A stretch of 64,000 nt of DNA from Roseateles_B sp041906185 (GCA_041906185.1 JAYRJQ010000001.1:124001-188000); one strand, 5' to 3'; positions 8,465 to 17,912 are shown, counted from the first letter of the stretch. Made by a program: numbers and translations. The notes: generated from the sequence alone by a model not told the origin.

Positions 8465-8646
8465 TGCTCTTCCGCCTCGTCTTCGGCCTGCTCCTGCTGG
8501 GCGCGCTGCTGTGCTTCGCGCTCTACATCGGCACCCGCCAGCCGCTGTGGCGGCGGCGCGGTCAGCTGCTCGTCAAGTGGACGATCCTGGCCGCCTTCGG
8601 CTTCTTCGGCGTGCTGCTGCTGGAGCGCCTCGCCATCATGCTCTGA
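8461..8646 (+). CDS. Small two-helix membrane protein
   Basis: A 61-residue protein with two hydrophobic helices (about 4-24 and 40-59) separated by the basic loop RQPLWRRRGQ. It overlaps the previous gene by ATGA, making a three-gene chain from the RelA/SpoT gene. Function is unknown. It converges on mdlB with a 28-bp gap. Confidence 0.7.
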   Translation: MMLFRLVFGLLLLGALLCFALYIGTRQPLWRRRGQLLVKWTILAAFGFFGVLLLERLAIML

Positions 8647-8674
8647 GGGGCAGGTGCGGGGGGCGCCGCCCCGC

Positions 8675-10492
8675 TCACTCCTCCAGCGCCTGCAGCTGCA
8701 CGAGCCGCTGGTAGATCCCGCCGTCGATGTCCATCAGCGCCTCGTGCGTGCCGCGCTCGGCCAAACGGCCGTGGTTGAGCACGAGGATCTGGTCCGCCTC
8801 GCGGATCGTCGAGAGCCGGTGCGCGATGGCGATCACGCTCACCTGACCATGCAGCTCGCGCAGGGCCTCGGAGATGAGGGCCTCGGTCGCGCTGTCGATG
8901 CTGGCCGTGGCCTCGTCCAGGAACAGCAGGCGCGGTGCGCCCGCCAGCGCACGCGCCATCGCGATCAGCTGCTTCTGGCCGGTGGACACGCGGGCGCCGC
9001 CCTCGCCCAGCAGCGTGTCGTAGCCCTGCGGCAGCGCCATGAGGTGATCGTGGATGCGGGCCTGGCGGGCCGCGCGGATCATCGCCTCCTCGGAGATGTC
9101 CCGGCCCATGGTGATGTTCTCGCGCGCCGAGGCCGCCATCAGGTAAGGCTCCTGCGGCACCAGGCCGATGGCGTCGCGGAAGGCGGCGTCGGGGATGTGC
9201 GCCAGCGGCTGGCCGTCCACGAGGATGCGCCCCTGCTGCGCCTGGTAGAAGCGCAGCAGCAGCGCCAGCAGCGTGCTCTTGCCCGAGCCCGTGTGGCCGA
9301 CGATGCCGGTGAAGCTGCCGGCGGGGAAGTGCAGGTCCAGGTCCTGGAGCACCCACTGGGGCTGGCCGTCGGGCCGGTCCTTGTAGGCGAAGCGCAGCTG
9401 CTCCACGCGCAGATCGCCCCGCGCGATGCGGGCCTCGGGCTGCTGCTCGCTGCGCTCGGCGCTCTCCTGCAGCAGCGTGCGCACCCGCGAGGCCGCCACC
9501 ATGGACTGCTGCAGCTGCCCGAACTGCATGGTGATCTGGATCAGCGGCTCGACGACCCGCGAGATGTAGCTCAGGAAGGCGTAGAGCAGCCCGACCTCCA
9601 TCGCCTGCCCGAGGCCCGCCACGTGCAGGGCCTCGCGCTGGCCGAAGCCGTAGATGAGCGTGATGATCAGCAGCACATTGAGCAGATCCAGCGCCGGGCG
9701 CAGCAGCCAGGCGTTGGCGCGCAGCTCCGAGACCCGCGCCTCCCAGTGCCGGCCGTTGGTCTGCTCGAAGCGCTGGGCGAAGCGGCCCGCCGCGCCGGTG
9801 GCCTGCAGCACGGCCATGCCGGCCAGGCTTTCGGCCATCTGGGCATTGATGTCGGAGCGCAGCTCGCGCGCCCGCTGCACCGCCGGGGCGCTCCAGCGCT
9901 GGTAGAGCCAGATGATCAGCACGCTCGCCGGCACCAGGGCCAGCACGATCAGCATCAGCCGCCAGTCGAGCCAGGCCATGGCGGCCAGCGCGCCGAGGAT
10001 GACGAGGCCGGAGTCCAGCATCACGTACAGCACCTGGCGGTAGAGCTGGTTGACGGCCTCGGTGTCGTTCGTGACGCGGCTCAGCAGCTGGCCGGAGATC
10101 GAGCGGTCGAAGAAGGCCATGGGCAGGCCCATGACGTGGGCGAAGACACGGTCGCGCAGGCGCAGCACCGAGCGCCGGGCCACGCCGGCCATGCGCGTGA
10201 GCTGGGCATAGCGCACCCAGGAGGCGATCCAGCCGCAGGCCAGCAGGCCGGCCAGCAGCGCCGCCATGGCCGGCAGCTCGAACTGGCGCGGCAGCAGGTG
10301 CTCGTCGATGAAGCGCTTGCCGAGCGCCGGCCCGATGGCCTCGAGCCCGGCGGCCACCAGCAGCCACAGCGCGCCCCAGCGCAGGCGCTGCTTCTCGGGC
10401 CGGGCGGCCTCCAGCAGCAGGCCCACGGCCTGCCAGGGGCTCGGCGCGGGCGCGCCCTTGTCCTTGTCCTTGTCCTTGTCCTCAGGCTGCAT
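8675..10492 (-). CDS. mdlB: ABC exporter half-transporter, MdlB-like
   Basis: A 605-residue type IV ABC half-transporter: six membrane helices, then an ATPase domain with Walker A GHTGSGKST (about 397), a variant signature VSTGQKQL in place of LSGGQ (about 502) and Walker B LLFLDEATAS with the catalytic Glu. Its ATG at 10492 overlaps the end of mdlA by 11 bp, so the two are co-translated and should form a heterodimer. The extreme N-terminus contains a Lys-Asp tandem (6-bp CTTGTC units at 10459-10480) that may vary in length. Substrate unknown; multidrug or peptide export is typical for the family. Confidence 0.88.
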   Translation of the reverse strand: MQPEDKDKDKDKGAPAPSPWQAVGLLLEAARPEKQRLRWGALWLLVAAGLEAIGPALGKRFIDEHLLPRQFELPAMAALLAGLLACGWIASWVRYAQLTRMAGVARRSVLRLRDRVFAHVMGLPMAFFDRSISGQLLSRVTNDTEAVNQLYRQVLYVMLDSGLVILGALAAMAWLDWRLMLIVLALVPASVLIIWLYQRWSAPAVQRARELRSDINAQMAESLAGMAVLQATGAAGRFAQRFEQTNGRHWEARVSELRANAWLLRPALDLLNVLLIITLIYGFGQREALHVAGLGQAMEVGLLYAFLSYISRVVEPLIQITMQFGQLQQSMVAASRVRTLLQESAERSEQQPEARIARGDLRVEQLRFAYKDRPDGQPQWVLQDLDLHFPAGSFTGIVGHTGSGKSTLLALLLRFYQAQQGRILVDGQPLAHIPDAAFRDAIGLVPQEPYLMAASARENITMGRDISEEAMIRAARQARIHDHLMALPQGYDTLLGEGGARVSTGQKQLIAMARALAGAPRLLFLDEATASIDSATEALISEALRELHGQVSVIAIAHRLSTIREADQILVLNHGRLAERGTHEALMDIDGGIYQRLVQLQALEE

Positions 10493-12233
10493 CGAGCGAG
10501 GCCTCCAGTTGTTGATAGCGCCACTGCGCGGCATACCAGCCGCCGGCCGCCAGCAGCGCATCGTGCGTGCCGCGCTCCACGATGCGGCCGGCCTTCAGCA
10601 CCACGATCTCATCGGCCTCCATGACCGCGCTGAGCCGGTGGCTCACCACCACGAGGCCACGCTCGGGATGGGCCTCGCGCAGCGCGCGCAGATGGGCCAG
10701 GATCTGCGTCTCGGTGCCGGTGTCGACGGCGGAGAGCGCGTCGTCCAGCATCAGCAGCGGCGCCTCGCTGAGCAGGGCGCGGGCGATGGCCACGCGCTGG
10801 CGCTGCCCGCCGGACAGCGTCACGCCGCGCTCGCCGACCAGCGTCTCGTAGCCCAGGGGCAGGGCGGCGATGTCCTCATGCACGGCGGCCAGGCGCGCGA
10901 CCTGCTCGATGGCCTCGCGCGAGGCGTCGGGGCGGGCCAGGGCGATGTTCTCGGCGATCGAGGCGGAGAAGAGGAAGGGCTCCTGCGGCACCCAGGCGAG
11001 GCCGCGGCGCAGGGCCTCCAGCCGCACGTCGACCAGCGGCAGCTGGCCGAGCAAGACCTGACCCTCGGTGGGCTCGAACTGGCGCAGCAGCAGCTTGATC
11101 AGCGTGGACTTGCCGGCGCCGGTCGGCCCGACGATGCCCAGCGTGCGCCCGGGCGAGAGGCTCAGCACGATGCCGCCCAAGGCCGCGCGCTCGCTGCCGG
11201 GGTAGGCGAAGCCGAGGTCCTGCAGGTGCAGCGGCACGTCGGTCGGCAGCGCGAGGCGGCCGCTGTCCTGCAGGCTCAGCGGCGCGTCCAGCACCGGCTG
11301 CAGGCGGCCCCAGGCGGCGCGGCCGCGCTCCAGCAGGGACAGCACCCAGCCCGCCGCGAACATCGGCCAGATCAGCTGGCCCAGGTACATGGTGAAGCTG
11401 GTCAGCTGGCCGATGCTCAGCTCCTGCCGGGCGACCAGCCAGCCGCCCAGGCCCAGCGCGATCACGGTGGCCGCGGTCAGCGCCATGCCCACGGCAGGCT
11501 CATAGGCCGCCTCCCAGCGCTGGGCGCGGAAGGCCGCCTCGCCGGCGTGGTCGGCCAGCTCATGGAACTGCCGGCCCGCGCGCGGGATCAGGCCCAGGGC
11601 GCGCAGCGTGCGCACGCCGGCCAGGCTCTCCTGCGCGTGCTGGTTGAGGCTGGAGAAGCGCGCCAGCGAGTCCTTCCAGGCAAGGTGCACGTGGTTGGAG
11701 ATGAACCAGAAAGCCAGCGCCATCAGCGGGAAGGGCACGAGCGCGGCCAGGCCCAGGCGCCAGTCCACGCCCAGGGTCATCATGCTCAGCACGAGGATCA
11801 GCGTGAGGCTGCCGTCGAAGGCCGCGAGCAGGGCCTCGCCGGCGGCCATCTCGACGGCGTCGATGTCGTTCGTGGCGAGGGCCATGAGGTCCCCGCTGCG
11901 CTGCGCCTGGAAGAAGGCCGGCCCCTGCAGCGTCATGCGTTCGTAGAGGCGGGTGCGCAGCTCCCGGCCCAGGCGGTAGGCCGCCGCGAAGAGCTGCAGG
12001 CGCCAGCCCACGCGCAGAAGATAGATGGACAGGCCCGCGGCGAGGAGCAGGCCGAGCTGCATCCAGAGGTCCGGGCCCTGCAGCCGGCCCTGGGCCAGGC
12101 CGTCGACCAGATGCCCCACCTGGCGCGGAATCCAGACGGTCAGCACGGCGATGGTGGCCAGCATCACGGCGGCCGAGGCGTAGGCGCGCCAGTGGCGGGC
12201 CACGAAGGCCGAGAGGAGGCGGGTGAGTGTCAT
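10482..12233 (-). CDS. mdlA: ABC exporter half-transporter, MdlA-like
   Basis: A 583-residue half-transporter with six membrane helices and an ATPase domain: Walker A GPTGAGKST (about 368), canonical signature LSGGQRQRVAIARAL (about 473) and Walker B LLMLDDALSAVD, where Asp replaces the catalytic Glu. With MdlB, which has the Glu but a variant signature, one ATP site would be degenerate and one active, as in other heterodimeric exporters. It is the first gene of the pair. The ATG at 12233 has no clear ribosome site. Confidence 0.88.
   Translation of the reverse strand: MTLTRLLSAFVARHWRAYASAAVMLATIAVLTVWIPRQVGHLVDGLAQGRLQGPDLWMQLGLLLAAGLSIYLLRVGWRLQLFAAAYRLGRELRTRLYERMTLQGPAFFQAQRSGDLMALATNDIDAVEMAAGEALLAAFDGSLTLILVLSMMTLGVDWRLGLAALVPFPLMALAFWFISNHVHLAWKDSLARFSSLNQHAQESLAGVRTLRALGLIPRAGRQFHELADHAGEAAFRAQRWEAAYEPAVGMALTAATVIALGLGGWLVARQELSIGQLTSFTMYLGQLIWPMFAAGWVLSLLERGRAAWGRLQPVLDAPLSLQDSGRLALPTDVPLHLQDLGFAYPGSERAALGGIVLSLSPGRTLGIVGPTGAGKSTLIKLLLRQFEPTEGQVLLGQLPLVDVRLEALRRGLAWVPQEPFLFSASIAENIALARPDASREAIEQVARLAAVHEDIAALPLGYETLVGERGVTLSGGQRQRVAIARALLSEAPLLMLDDALSAVDTGTETQILAHLRALREAHPERGLVVVSHRLSAVMEADEIVVLKAGRIVERGTHDALLAAGGWYAAQWRYQQLEASLDAA
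11051..11065 (-). repeat. 15-nt dispersed motif, 1 mismatch (in mdlA)
   Basis: GCAAGACCTGACCCT on the plus strand. On the coding strand it reads GGT CAG GTC TTG C within EGQVLLGQ, giving an uncommon TTG leucine codon. Confidence 0.6.
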
Positions 12234-12864
12234 GGGGGGCGGAGCTTAAGCGCTTCGGGCGCCGGGCAGGGCCGCTCATTGTGCCAAGCGGGCCCAGGAA
12301 GCATCCAAAGGTGACAGACCCCGCCCGGGCGCCTGGCGCACCGCGCGCCTGTTGCCTCGCATCCACATGGTTTGCCCCAGGCCCTGGCGCGACCCCGCCG
12401 CCCGGGGATGGGGCGCGGCCCCGGGCCGGACGCGCGCGCCTCCCATGGGCAGGCGCGGCGCCCCGGCCGGCACTGCACCAGCGTGAGGCAGGCCGCAACG
12501 TGGGCCAGGAGAGGCATGACCTGACCCCCCGTGGATCGGCGCGTGAATTTGTCACAAGTCATCGCTAGCATGCGCGAGCGTCGTGGCAGAGGTCGTGGGC
12601 CGGGCGCACCCCGTGTCACGGCATGAGCCCGCTCAAGCCGCCACGGAGCTCCGCGAGGGTGAGGGATGCAGGAGACGCGCCGTGCGCGTGACCGGGAGAC
12701 CGGGCGAGAGGGGCGGCGCAAACCTTTGCGCCGTTGTCGGCTCGCCCCGGGCCGTGTCGCGCACGGCGCCTCCGACCCTGTCCCGCGCGGACGTCCGTGG
12801 CGACCGGCCTGAGCCGTCGCGCACGACCGTCACTCCTTCCAATGCAGCAGTCGAGATGCAATCC
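12234..12864. other. Long intergenic region, no gene seen
   Basis: This 631-bp gap separates the divergent mdlA and nuclease genes and must contain both promoters. Reading frames across it are composition artefacts with no recognisable protein. It holds one copy of the 15-nt motif (12514-12528). I saw no convincing -35/-10 pair. Confidence 0.6.
12514..12528 (-). repeat. 15-nt dispersed motif, 1 mismatch
   Basis: GCATGACCTGACCCC, intergenic between mdlA and the nuclease gene. Confidence 0.6.
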
Positions 12865-15800
12865 ATGAAGCTCAAACCCTTGGCAATCCTGCTGGCAGCG
12901 GCCTTCGCCGCGCCGGCTGTGCTGGCCTCGCCCAGCGGTGTCGTGATCAGCCAGATCTACGGCGCCGGCGGCAACAACGGCGCCACGTACAAGAACGACT
13001 ACATCGAGATCTTCAACGCCGGCACCGTCGCGGTGGACATCGGCGGCTGGTCGGTCCAGTACGCGTCGTCCACGGGCAGCAGCTGGCAGGTGACCGGCAT
13101 TCCCGGCGGCACGCAGCTCAAGGCCGGCCAGTACCTGCTGATCCGCCAGCAGGCGGGCGCGGGCGGCACGGTGGACGTCGTCGGGGACGTGAACGGCAAC
13201 ATCCCGATGTCCGCCACGGCCGGCAAGGTGGCCCTGGTCCGCAGCACGACGGCGCTGAGCGGCACGAACCCGGCGGGCGTCGAGGACATCGTCAGCTTCG
13301 GCACGGCTTCCACGCCCACCGAGGGCTCGCCCACGCCGACGCTGAGCGCGACGAGCGCCGCCTTCCGCGCCGCGGACGGCTGCACAGACACCAACAGCAA
13401 CAGCGCCGACTTCAGCCTCGCCGCGCCGCTGCCCCGCAACAGCGCCAGCGCGCTGAAGTCCTGCGGCGGCACGACGGTGGCCCAGCCCATCATCCCGAGC
13501 TGCCCGGATGCCAGCGCGACGGCCGGCACGAGCGCCAGCTTCGCCGCGAGCGCGAGCGACGCCGACAGCATCGTCAACGCCGCCGCCATCGTCGGCACCT
13601 GGCCGGCCGGCTTCACGCTGGGCGGCTTCAGCGCCGCGCCGGGCGTGGGTGGCACGGCCAGCCAGCAGGGGAGCGTGGCCAGCAGCGTCGCGCCCGGCCT
13701 CTACAGCCTGGGCCTGGACTGGAGCAACGACGGCGGCCAGCACGCCAGCTGCACGTTCAAGGTCAACGTCAGCGGCCCCCTGCCCATCTACAAGCTGCAG
13801 GGCAGCGGCGCCAAGAGCCCCTACGAGGGCCAGACCGTCAGCACCCGCGGCGTGGTGACCAAGCTGAACAGCAACGGCTTCTTCCTGCAGGACCCCGTGG
13901 GCGACGGCGACCCGACGACGTCCGACGGCATCTTCGTGTTCACCAGCACGGCGCCGACGGTCAGCGTGGGCCAGCTCATCCAGCTCAGCGGCAAGGTGAC
14001 CGAGTTCAACACCGGCTCCGCCGGCAATGCCGGCACGCTGGCGCGCCCGCTGACCCAGCTGACCGCGCCGACCGGCATCGCGGTGCAGGGCAGCGGCTAC
14101 GTGGTGACGCCCGTCGAGGTGGACCTCGCGACGCTCCCAGCCGACGGCCTGGAAGCCTACGAGGGCATGGTCGTGACGCTGCGCGGCCCGCTGACCGTGC
14201 AGCAGAACTACTTCCTGCAGCGCTACGGCCAGCTGACCCTCGCCGCCGGCGGCCGCCTGCTGGCGCCGACCAACGTCATGCCCGCCGGCCCGGACGCGCT
14301 GGCGATGAAGGCGGACAACCTGCGCCGCTCGATCATCCTGGACGACGGCACCTCGCTGCAGAACGTCAACCCGACGCCCTTCATCGGCGCCGACAACACC
14401 GTGCGCGCCGGGGACACCCTGGCCTCGCTGACGGGCGTGATCGACTACGGCCTCGCCACCAGCAGCAGCGGCGGCGCGGGCTCGTACAAGATCCATCCGC
14501 TGGCCGCGCCGGACTTCGCCCGCACCAACCCGCGCGTCGCCACGCCGCAGGTGTCGGGCGGCAATGTGCGCATCGCCAGCGCCAACGTCCTGAACTTCTT
14601 CACCACCTTCACCAACGGCCAGACCTTCGACGGCAAGAGCGGCCAGGGCTGCGCGCTGGGCGGCTCCGTCTCGGCGGGCAACTGCCGCGGCGCGGACAAC
14701 CTGGCCGAGTTCCAGCGCCAGCGCGCCAAGATCGTCGCCAACCTGGCCGGCCTGAACGCCGACGTGGTGGGCCTGATGGAGATCCAGAACAACGGCAACA
14801 CCGCGCTGCAGCATCTGGTGGACTCGCTCAATGCGCAGGTCGGTGCGGGCACCTACGCCCTCGTGCCGACGCCGGCCCAGGGCACGGGTGACGACGCCAT
14901 CCGCGTGGCCATGATCTACAAGCCGGGCAAGCTGACGCTCAACGGCGTGTCGATCTCCGATCCGGACGACGTCAACAACCGCCCGCCGCTGGCCCAGGGC
15001 TTCCTGCTGCCCAACGGCGAGAAGTTCTCGGTGATCGTCAACCACCTGAAGTCCAAGGGCAGCTGCCCGAACTCCGGCCCCGACGCCGACGACGGCCTGC
15101 AGGGCTGCTGGACGGCCACGCGCGTGGCGCAGGCCCAGCGCCTGAAGACCTTCCTGGGCACGGTGAAGAGCAGCTTCGGCACGCCGCAGGTGGTGATGCT
15201 GGGCGACTTCAACGCCTACGCCAAGGAAGATCCGATCCTGGCGCTGACCAGTGACGGCAGCATCGTCGACCAGGTCGGCCGCTTCGATCCGACGGACTAC
15301 TCCTACGTGTTCGACGCCATGGCCGGCCGCCTGGACCATGGCTTCAGCACCGCCGAGCTGAGCCCGAAGGTGGTGTACGCGACCTCCTGGCACATCAACG
15401 CCGACGAGCCGACGCTGCTGGACTACAACCTCGAGTTCAAGCAGCCCGCCTGCGCGACCTGCAGCCCCGATCTCTACACGCCCTCGGCCTACAAGAGCTC
15501 GGACCATGACCCGATGGTGATGGGCCTGGACCTGACCAAGCGCATCGTCGGCACCGCCGGCAACGACACGATCGTGGGCACGGACGGCGACGACGTCATC
15601 GAGGGCGGCCTGGGCCGCGACACGCTGACCGGCGGCAAGGGCCGCGACCAGTTTGTCTACCGCACCGGGGCCGATGGCCTGGACACCATCACCGACTTCA
15701 CGCCCGGCGAGGACCTGCTGGTCTTCACCGAGCTGCTGAAGAACGTGGGCATCAGCAGCGCCGACCCGCTGGGGCAGGGCTTCGTGACCTGCACGCCGCA

Positions 15801-15924
15801 GACCGGCGGCGCCCTGATCGGCTATGACCCGGACGGCGCCGTCGGCGTGGCCAAGTCCCGCCCGGTGGTGCTGCTCAAGGGCCTGAGCTGCGCGGCCGTG
15901 ACCCCTGCCGTCTTCAAGTTCTGA
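12865..15924 (+). CDS. ExeM/NucH-type extracellular endonuclease with LTD and RTX parts
   Basis: A 1019-residue secreted nuclease. Order: signal peptide (MKLKPLAILLAAAFAAPAVLA), lamin-tail domain (about 22-130, starting GVVISQIYGAGGNNG), linker, OB-like region from about 309 (YKLQGSGAKSPYEGQ), and an exonuclease-endonuclease-phosphatase domain from about 568. The last shows IASANVLNFF, VGLMEIQNNG, NHLKSKGS, LGDFNAY (about 779) and SDHDPMV (about 879). It ends in a short RTX calcium-binding stretch GTAGNDTIVGTDGDDVI (about 896) and TDFTPGEDLLVF. Such proteins degrade extracellular DNA for phosphate or nucleoside supply and biofilm turnover. The RTX tail suggests surface association or type I-like export, despite the Sec signal. 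A second possible start lies at 12856. Confidence 0.9.
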   Translation: MKLKPLAILLAAAFAAPAVLASPSGVVISQIYGAGGNNGATYKNDYIEIFNAGTVAVDIGGWSVQYASSTGSSWQVTGIPGGTQLKAGQYLLIRQQAGAGGTVDVVGDVNGNIPMSATAGKVALVRSTTALSGTNPAGVEDIVSFGTASTPTEGSPTPTLSATSAAFRAADGCTDTNSNSADFSLAAPLPRNSASALKSCGGTTVAQPIIPSCPDASATAGTSASFAASASDADSIVNAAAIVGTWPAGFTLGGFSAAPGVGGTASQQGSVASSVAPGLYSLGLDWSNDGGQHASCTFKVNVSGPLPIYKLQGSGAKSPYEGQTVSTRGVVTKLNSNGFFLQDPVGDGDPTTSDGIFVFTSTAPTVSVGQLIQLSGKVTEFNTGSAGNAGTLARPLTQLTAPTGIAVQGSGYVVTPVEVDLATLPADGLEAYEGMVVTLRGPLTVQQNYFLQRYGQLTLAAGGRLLAPTNVMPAGPDALAMKADNLRRSIILDDGTSLQNVNPTPFIGADNTVRAGDTLASLTGVIDYGLATSSSGGAGSYKIHPLAAPDFARTNPRVATPQVSGGNVRIASANVLNFFTTFTNGQTFDGKSGQGCALGGSVSAGNCRGADNLAEFQRQRAKIVANLAGLNADVVGLMEIQNNGNTALQHLVDSLNAQVGAGTYALVPTPAQGTGDDAIRVAMIYKPGKLTLNGVSISDPDDVNNRPPLAQGFLLPNGEKFSVIVNHLKSKGSCPNSGPDADDGLQGCWTATRVAQAQRLKTFLGTVKSSFGTPQVVMLGDFNAYAKEDPILALTSDGSIVDQVGRFDPTDYSYVFDAMAGRLDHGFSTAELSPKVVYATSWHINADEPTLLDYNLEFKQPACATCSPDLYTPSAYKSSDHDPMVMGLDLTKRIVGTAGNDTIVGTDGDDVIEGGLGRDTLTGGKGRDQFVYRTGADGLDTITDFTPGEDLLVFTELLKNVGISSADPLGQGFVTCTPQTGGALIGYDPDGAVGVAKSRPVVLLKGLSCAAVTPAVFKF

Positions 15925-15946
15925 AATCAAGAAAGAGAGATCCGTC

Positions 15947-16450
15947 ATGAACAAGACCCGGACCCTGATCGCCGCCGCGCTGCTGAGCGCAGGCCTGAGC
16001 TTCGGTGTGCAGGCCGCGCCCGTCAGCCAGACCTTCGAAGGCCTGATCGATGCCGGCCCGCTGCTGAACGAGACCTTCACCGGCTTCTTCAGCTACGACG
16101 ACGCCGCGCTGACCTTCAGCGGCTTCGAATCCGTCGCGCTGAGCACCTTCGGCCTCGACTTCCTCGGCGCCAGCCACGGCCTCAACGCCACGGCCACCGC
16201 CGACTTCCAGGACGGCATCTTCCTGGGCCTGAGCTACGTCGACGGCACGCCGGACTGGAGCCTCAGCTTCACCTCCGGCTCCTTCGACAGCAGTGATGCC
16301 TACCTGCACTACAGCGTCCCGGGCGGCGTCGAGAGCAGCGGCGCCTACGTGGTGAAGGACGCGGCCTCGGCCGTGCCGGAGCCGGCCAGCCTGGCGCTGA
16401 GCCTGCTGGCGCTGGGCGGTGTGGCGCTGGTGCGCCGTCGCCGCGCCTGA
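15947..16450 (+). CDS. PEP-CTERM exported protein
   Basis: A 167-residue protein with signal peptide (cut after VQA) and a C-terminal sorting signal: VPEPASLALS, a hydrophobic helix and RRRRA. PEP-CTERM proteins are processed by an exosortase (not in this window) and are tied to exopolysaccharide or biofilm matrix. The body is rich in Phe, Ser and Asp with no recognised domain. AAGAGAGA precedes the ATG. It lies 22 bp after the nuclease gene and before a terminator, so the two are probably one operon. Confidence 0.88.
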   Translation: MNKTRTLIAAALLSAGLSFGVQAAPVSQTFEGLIDAGPLLNETFTGFFSYDDAALTFSGFESVALSTFGLDFLGASHGLNATATADFQDGIFLGLSYVDGTPDWSLSFTSGSFDSSDAYLHYSVPGGVESSGAYVVKDAASAVPEPASLALSLLALGGVALVRRRRA

Positions 16451-16471
16451 ACGGCACGCGGTGGATGCGAG

Positions 16472-16496
16472 GGGCGCCGCTTGCGGCGCCCTTTTT
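16472..16496 (+). terminator. Intrinsic terminator
   Basis: GGGCGCCGC (16472-16480) pairs perfectly with GCGGCGCCC (16483-16491), followed by TTTTT. It ends the nuclease/PEP-CTERM transcript. Confidence 0.85.
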
Positions 16497-16522
16497 CCTT
16501 GTTGATGCGGCTCGCCCTGGCC

Positions 16523-16537
16523 GGGGTCAGGTCTTGC
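16523..16537 (+). repeat. 15-nt dispersed motif, exact copy
   Basis: GGGGTCAGGTCTTGC, intergenic, 26 bp after the terminator and upstream of the serine hydrolase. Confidence 0.7.
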
Positions 16538-16654
16538 TTTCCCGACCGAACCCGATCGCACCTGATCCGGCATGGGGCGGCCGGCTGACTTTCGCCACGC
16601 GTGCCGTCACTGGCTACATTGCGGCGGATTCGAGGCTTCGCAGGGCAGGGCGCC

Positions 16655-17749
16655 ATGGCATCCAGGACACACAAGGCACCGTTCTTCATCGCAGCCCTGC
16701 TGTGCCTGATGCCGGCCATGGGGCAGGCCCAGAATGCCGTGGAGCAGGCCAACGCCCAGGCGCGGCAGCTGATCCAGCAGACCATGCAGGCGCGCAGGAT
16801 TCCGGGGCTGCAGCTGGCCGTCGTGAAGGACGGCCAGGTGGTGCTGTCCGAGAGCTTTGGCCTGGCCAATGTGGAGAACCGCGTGCCGGTGAGCCCCAGC
16901 ACGCTGTTCCCCCTCAATTCCGCGACCAAGGCCTTCACGGGCGTCGCGATGATGCAGCTGGCCGAGGCCGGGCTGGTGAGCCTGGAGGCGCCGGTGTCGC
17001 GCTATCTCGAGGACCTGCCGGTGGCCTGGCGGGGCATCCGGGTCCGCCAGCTGCTGGCCCACACCTCCGGCCTGCCCGAGATCGTGGAGCAGCCCGGCCC
17101 GACCACGGGTGCCAGCGAGGCCAGCATGTGGGAGGCCGTTCGGCGGCAGCCCCTGGTGTCGGTGCCCGGCGAGCGCTTTGCCTACAACCAGACCAACTAC
17201 GGCCTGCTGGCGCAGATCATCGCCAAGCAGGGGCGCAAGCCCTACGACCAATACCTGGCCGACGGGCAGTTCGCCGTGGCGAAGATGCGGCGGAGCACCT
17301 TTGGCGACAGCTACGAGCCCGTGCCCGACGCGGCCACCATCTACAGCTACTTCCCACGCCGCACGCTGGCACCGAACGACGCCCAGCGCCTCTCCCGCTG
17401 GATCTATGACATCCCCTACAGCCTGCAGGCGGGCGGCGGCCTCCTGAGCACGGCGGATGAGGTGGCGGCCTGGCTCATCGCCCTGACCCAGGGCCGGCTC
17501 ATGGGCAAGGACAGCCTGCGGGCCCTGTGGACGCCGGAGACGCTCAACAACGGCCAGCCTGGCGACTGGGCCGCAGGCTGGCCTGTGCTGTCGACCCGGC
17601 CGCGGCAGGTGGCCGGCATCGGCGGCCAACGGGCTGCATTCATGGTCTATCCCGACGAGGGACTGGCGGTCGTCGTGCTGACCAATCTGGTGGGCGGGAA
17701 TCCGGAGCAGTTCATTCCTGGCATCGCCGCGTTCTACAGGGCGCCGTAG
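16655..17749 (+). CDS. Serine hydrolase, class C beta-lactamase family
   Basis: A 364-residue exported serine hydrolase of the AmpC/penicillin-binding/esterase superfamily. It has a signal peptide ending near MGQA, the nucleophile motif SATK (Ser about 89) and a Tyr-containing YNQTNYGLL motif (about 177). No clear KTG box is seen in the last third; GGQRAAF occupies that region. Substrate is unknown: esterase, D-aminopeptidase or beta-lactam hydrolysis are all possible. A GTG at 16601 is in frame, but the ATG at 16655 gives a proper signal peptide. Confidence 0.85.
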   Translation: MASRTHKAPFFIAALLCLMPAMGQAQNAVEQANAQARQLIQQTMQARRIPGLQLAVVKDGQVVLSESFGLANVENRVPVSPSTLFPLNSATKAFTGVAMMQLAEAGLVSLEAPVSRYLEDLPVAWRGIRVRQLLAHTSGLPEIVEQPGPTTGASEASMWEAVRRQPLVSVPGERFAYNQTNYGLLAQIIAKQGRKPYDQYLADGQFAVAKMRRSTFGDSYEPVPDAATIYSYFPRRTLAPNDAQRLSRWIYDIPYSLQAGGGLLSTADEVAAWLIALTQGRLMGKDSLRALWTPETLNNGQPGDWAAGWPVLSTRPRQVAGIGGQRAAFMVYPDEGLAVVVLTNLVGGNPEQFIPGIAAFYRAP

Positions 17750-17912
17750 GCTCGCCGGTTGCCGGGGCGCCTGCGAGGCAGCACGCGAGGCATTGACTCA
17801 GGCGGCCCCACCCCTTCTTGCAACGCCCGCCCCGCCCTGAGCGCGCACCCCCAAGCGCCCTGGCCGCCCAAATCCCTCACGTTCCCGAGCCCCCCATGAG
17901 TCAAAACGTCCA

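Noticed and set aside
8654..12314. Long plus-strand frames opposite mdlB and mdlA
   Set aside because: No domains and low-complexity sequence; ABC transporter motifs are clear on the minus strand.
12616..16080. 1154-codon open frame on the minus strand opposite the nuclease gene
   Set aside because: Ala/Arg/His/Gly-rich shadow with no recognisable domain; the plus-strand frame has a signal peptide and full nuclease motifs.
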